A stretch of DNA of 64,000 bases. Origin: an uncultured Christensenella sp. Its GTDB lineage: Bacteria > Bacillota > Clostridia > Christensenellales > Pumilibacteraceae. The notes under the pieces are model-generated. The model ran no database searches. It saw only the letters and a list, made by a program, of their open reading frames with translations, and was not told the DNA's origin. Each line of letters opens with the position of its first letter. Positions within the stretch are counted from its first letter, which is position 1. A program made the translations under genes and the position numbers. Positions 61,897 to 64,000 of the stretch are shown here, piece after piece. The stretch is from contig CAJTPT010000004.1 of assembly GCA_910578545.1 (NCBI GenBank), positions 62,001-126,000 on the forward strand, given 5' to 3'.

Positions 61897-64000
61897 TTAA
61901 ACCGTCGTAGCATAACCGGTGCCGTCGTATCTCTTTACGGTAGGCGACCAAGTCAAATCCCACCAATCCCAATGGTCCAGATAATCGGGCTCTATCATAT
62001 ATGAGTACCCGTTTGTCAATATAGATCCTGTAATTTTATCGGATTTCCAAGTATTGTTCACACTGTTAGGTGAAGTAAATTTAACCTCGATACTCGTTAA
62101 TGATATTGTAGTCACATCGTAATAGAAAACAGTGCTGGATGTGGATGTATCTTTTCTAATCTCAATCATGTTATATTCTGTTCCGTCATTAATCTTGATC
62201 TTAGGGCGTCTACTCATCATTGCTTGATTATTAATTATATCGTATTGAGAGAATAAGACACGCCTGAAATCAATATCGGACGGAAACATTCCGCTTGTTC
62301 CTTTCTTAAACTCGTCGACGTAGAACGTCTTGGAATCGCCTATAATCATGTTTGCGGCGCTGCCTACGGATGAACCGCCATTGCCGTACCAAGTTACAGA
62401 CTCACCCACTGTATCGGGAACATAGACTATCTTGTACTCGCCGCGCGGAAGCACGTACTTAAGCGTTATGGAGAATACACCTTCCACGTTAGTCGCCGTC
62501 ATTCTGGTAGTTTCGTAGAACTTCCAACCCGTCGGCTGACCGACAACGTACCAACCGCCCTTATCGGGTATTGCTACTTTATTGTTCACAACAACTTCTT
62601 GATCAAGCTGATCGATTATATCTCCGCCGTAGAACTCGATATTGACATAGTTCCCGAAAGAGGTGGAACCGCTATTTTGGAATCTGTGCGCACCGATCTT
62701 GAATGCGCCGTAGCAGGAATCGTCCGCCGCGTCCGCAATCGTGTATGTATCGCTGTTGGCGGTGTGGTCAACGCGCTGATTGTCTTCTTCAAAGTCCGTC
62801 AACGCTTTACCGTCGTAATAAACCTTGATAATAAGCGTGCCGGCAGAGAACTCGCCGTTACGAGTATCGATATACGTATACGATTCATCTTCCGTATCTC
62901 CGCCGTGCGTACCCGACGCTTTGTCAAAGGCGTACATTATGCTGTTAATGCTGTACGACGCGCCCGTCCATTTGGCGTAAAGATCTATATTTCCGGTCAA
63001 GTTTTGGCTAAAATCGGTGTACGGCGTCGTGCATGAAGCTTCTTTATACCAGCCGCCGAAATCATGTCCCGTAAGCGTAGGATCGGTCGGTTCGGTAGCT
63101 TGGGTCGCATACACTCCGCCATCCGGTGCGTCGTCGTAATTGTAGTGGAACGTTATTTTGTAATTCGGCTTTTCCCAGGTCGCTTTCAACGCGGTATCTT
63201 TACCAAACGATATCGTTCCGAGCTCGGCTTGCGTTATCTCGTTTCCGTCTACGTCTACCCAGCAAACAAACTCAAAGCCGTCTTTTGCCGCTACGGGGAT
63301 ATCAGCCGCCGCAATATGTCCGTCGGGGCCTGTCGTTACCGTGTTACTATTATCGGCAGGTTCGTTTGTCTGCCAATATCCGCCGTCAAGGTCAAACGTG
63401 ATCTTATATTCCTGACCTATCCACTTGACGTAAAGAGTCATGTCGTCGAGTACGGGATCGCCGTCATAATCCACGGCATTACCCTCGCTGTCAATGTAAT
63501 ACCAACCGCCGAACACTTTGCTCGGGTCGGGAGAAGTAATATCTTTTTCCAGAGGCGCTTTACCCCGCGCGAAGTCTACCATGTTGCCGAAGCGAACAAG
63601 CTGTTTGGTAGGAACGCCGTCGGCAAACGTTCCGCCTGCCGCGTCAAAATTGACGGTAATCATTTCGCCGACGATTTCGGCTTTTGATATGTAAAGAGTG
63701 TCTATTACAAAGTTATAATAGGGGATACTTATGGTGCCGTCGGCGTATTTATCCACAACAGCGCCGTCGGACATCCGCATAAATTTTCCGTTCTCGTTAG
63801 TAATGTATCCGACATAACGGAACGAATACTCGCCGGATTTCGGAACGACAAAGTTAAGGTCGTTATCGTAGTAGTAACCCTGTTCTTCAAACAAATTCTT
63901 AGGCGACGCATGTATATTTTCTGGCAGGAAGTACGTCGTGGGGCGCTGAATCCTCTTACTGATATCTTCGTTTCCGAGGTCGCCGCGCTCACCCGACCAG
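61897..64000 (-). CDS. Large InlB-repeat surface protein, 5' end beyond the window
   Basis: The frame is open to the right edge, encoding WSGERGDLGNEDISKR and onward, so the start is missing; at least 700 residues are present. InlB B-repeat (Flg_new) modules recur: ITVNFDAAGGTFADG..FGGWYYI, YKITFDLDGGYW..FVCWVD, YKITFHYNYDDAPDG..FGGWYKEA. The C-terminal part resembles the carbohydrate-binding modules of the other lipoproteins (GGWYVVGQPTGWKFYETTRM, RGEYKIVYVPD). The end carries no membrane anchor or LPXTG, so it is attached through the missing N terminus or secreted. Confidence 0.75.
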   Translation of the reverse strand, partial: WSGERGDLGNEDISKRIQRPTTYFLPENIHASPKNLFEEQGYYYDNDLNFVVPKSGEYSFRYVGYITNENGKFMRMSDGAVVDKYADGTISIPYYNFVIDTLYISKAEIVGEMITVNFDAAGGTFADGVPTKQLVRFGNMVDFARGKAPLEKDITSPDPSKVFGGWYYIDSEGNAVDYDGDPVLDDMTLYVKWIGQEYKITFDLDGGYWQTNEPADNSNTVTTGPDGHIAAADIPVAAKDGFEFVCWVDVDGNEITQAELGTISFGKDTALKATWEKPNYKITFHYNYDDAPDGGVYATQATEPTDPTLTGHDFGGWYKEASCTTPYTDFSQNLTGNIDLYAKWTGASYSINSIMYAFDKASGTHGGDTEDESYTYIDTRNGEFSAGTLIIKVYYDGKALTDFEEDNQRVDHTANSDTYTIADAADDSCYGAFKIGAHRFQNSGSTSFGNYVNIEFYGGDIIDQLDQEVVVNNKVAIPDKGGWYVVGQPTGWKFYETTRMTATNVEGVFSITLKYVLPRGEYKIVYVPDTVGESVTWYGNGGSSVGSAANMIIGDSKTFYVDEFKKGTSGMFPSDIDFRRVLFSQYDIINNQAMMSRRPKIKINDGTEYNMIEIRKDTSTSSTVFYYDVTTISLTSIEVKFTSPNSVNNTWKSDKITGSILTNGYSYMIEPDYLDHWDWWDLTWSPTVKRYDGTGYATTV

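Overview
The window looks like a chromosomal segment of an uncultured anaerobic Gram-positive bacterium, most likely a gut-associated member of class Clostridia. Evidence: roughly half G+C; consensus sigma-A promoters (TTGACA, 17 bp, TATAAT); a clostridial single-chain glycyl-tRNA synthetase; a rotary V-type ATPase with a sodium-type proteolipid; clostridial ParE/ParC; lipoproteins with InlB-like and Ig-like modules; and a SipW-type signal peptidase with TasA/CalY-like exported proteins. The lineage is inferred. No tRNA, rRNA, CRISPR array or intact insertion sequence was seen.

Layout. 1-3 kb: ABC exporter, a decayed small gene and a DUF2310 Zn-ribbon protein. 3-6.6 kb: an operon of an RnlA-like HEPN protein with AT-hooks and a CTP synthase homologue lacking the glutaminase Cys and His. 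7-12.3 kb: a large wall/membrane surface protein, then an ECF S-component with CoaX. 12.5-14.4 kb: a tiny Cys-rich peptide and glyQS. 14.6-23 kb: a lipoprotein, cardiolipin synthase, ParC and ParE. 23-28 kb: TrmL, a lipase-like hydrolase, MurG, an extended SipW-like signal peptidase and a small acidic protein. 28-32.5 kb: a lipoprotein and membrane or unknown proteins. 32.5-37 kb: a PurL-like and a PurD-like protein, both stripped of catalytic elements. 37.5-40 kb: a PP2C phosphatase and Ser/Thr kinase pair. 40-47.7 kb: a solitary NusG paralogue, a 961-residue lipoprotein, GpsA, a membrane protein and a relic of a sugar-utilisation locus. 47.9-59 kb: a V-ATPase operon headed by rpiB, with Sua5 and a low-molecular-weight phosphatase upstream. 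59-64 kb: a membrane protein, a MITE, two TasA/CalY-like proteins and a surface protein cut by the right edge.

How genes fit together. The V-ATPase subunits H-I-K-E-C-F-A-B-D form one minus-strand operon behind rpiB. The SipW-like peptidase is a plausible processor of the two TasA-like proteins. The ECF S-component overlaps coaX, which suggests pantothenate uptake and phosphorylation. The kinase and phosphatase are adjacent and probably antagonistic.

Most unusual. Three nucleotide-biosynthesis homologues (CTP synthase-like, PurL-like, PurD-like) keep full-length frames but have lost active-site residues or a whole catalytic domain. The PurD/PurL pair and the rpiB-V-ATPase operon share an almost identical promoter block containing a CAATC-TGT-GATTG palindrome. 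Four genes have consensus or near-consensus promoters 7-9 bp before their ATG and no ribosome-binding site, which predicts leaderless mRNAs. Intergenic DNA is filled with AATTCCGAATT-ended elements, and two copies of a separate structured element about 126-130 bp long.
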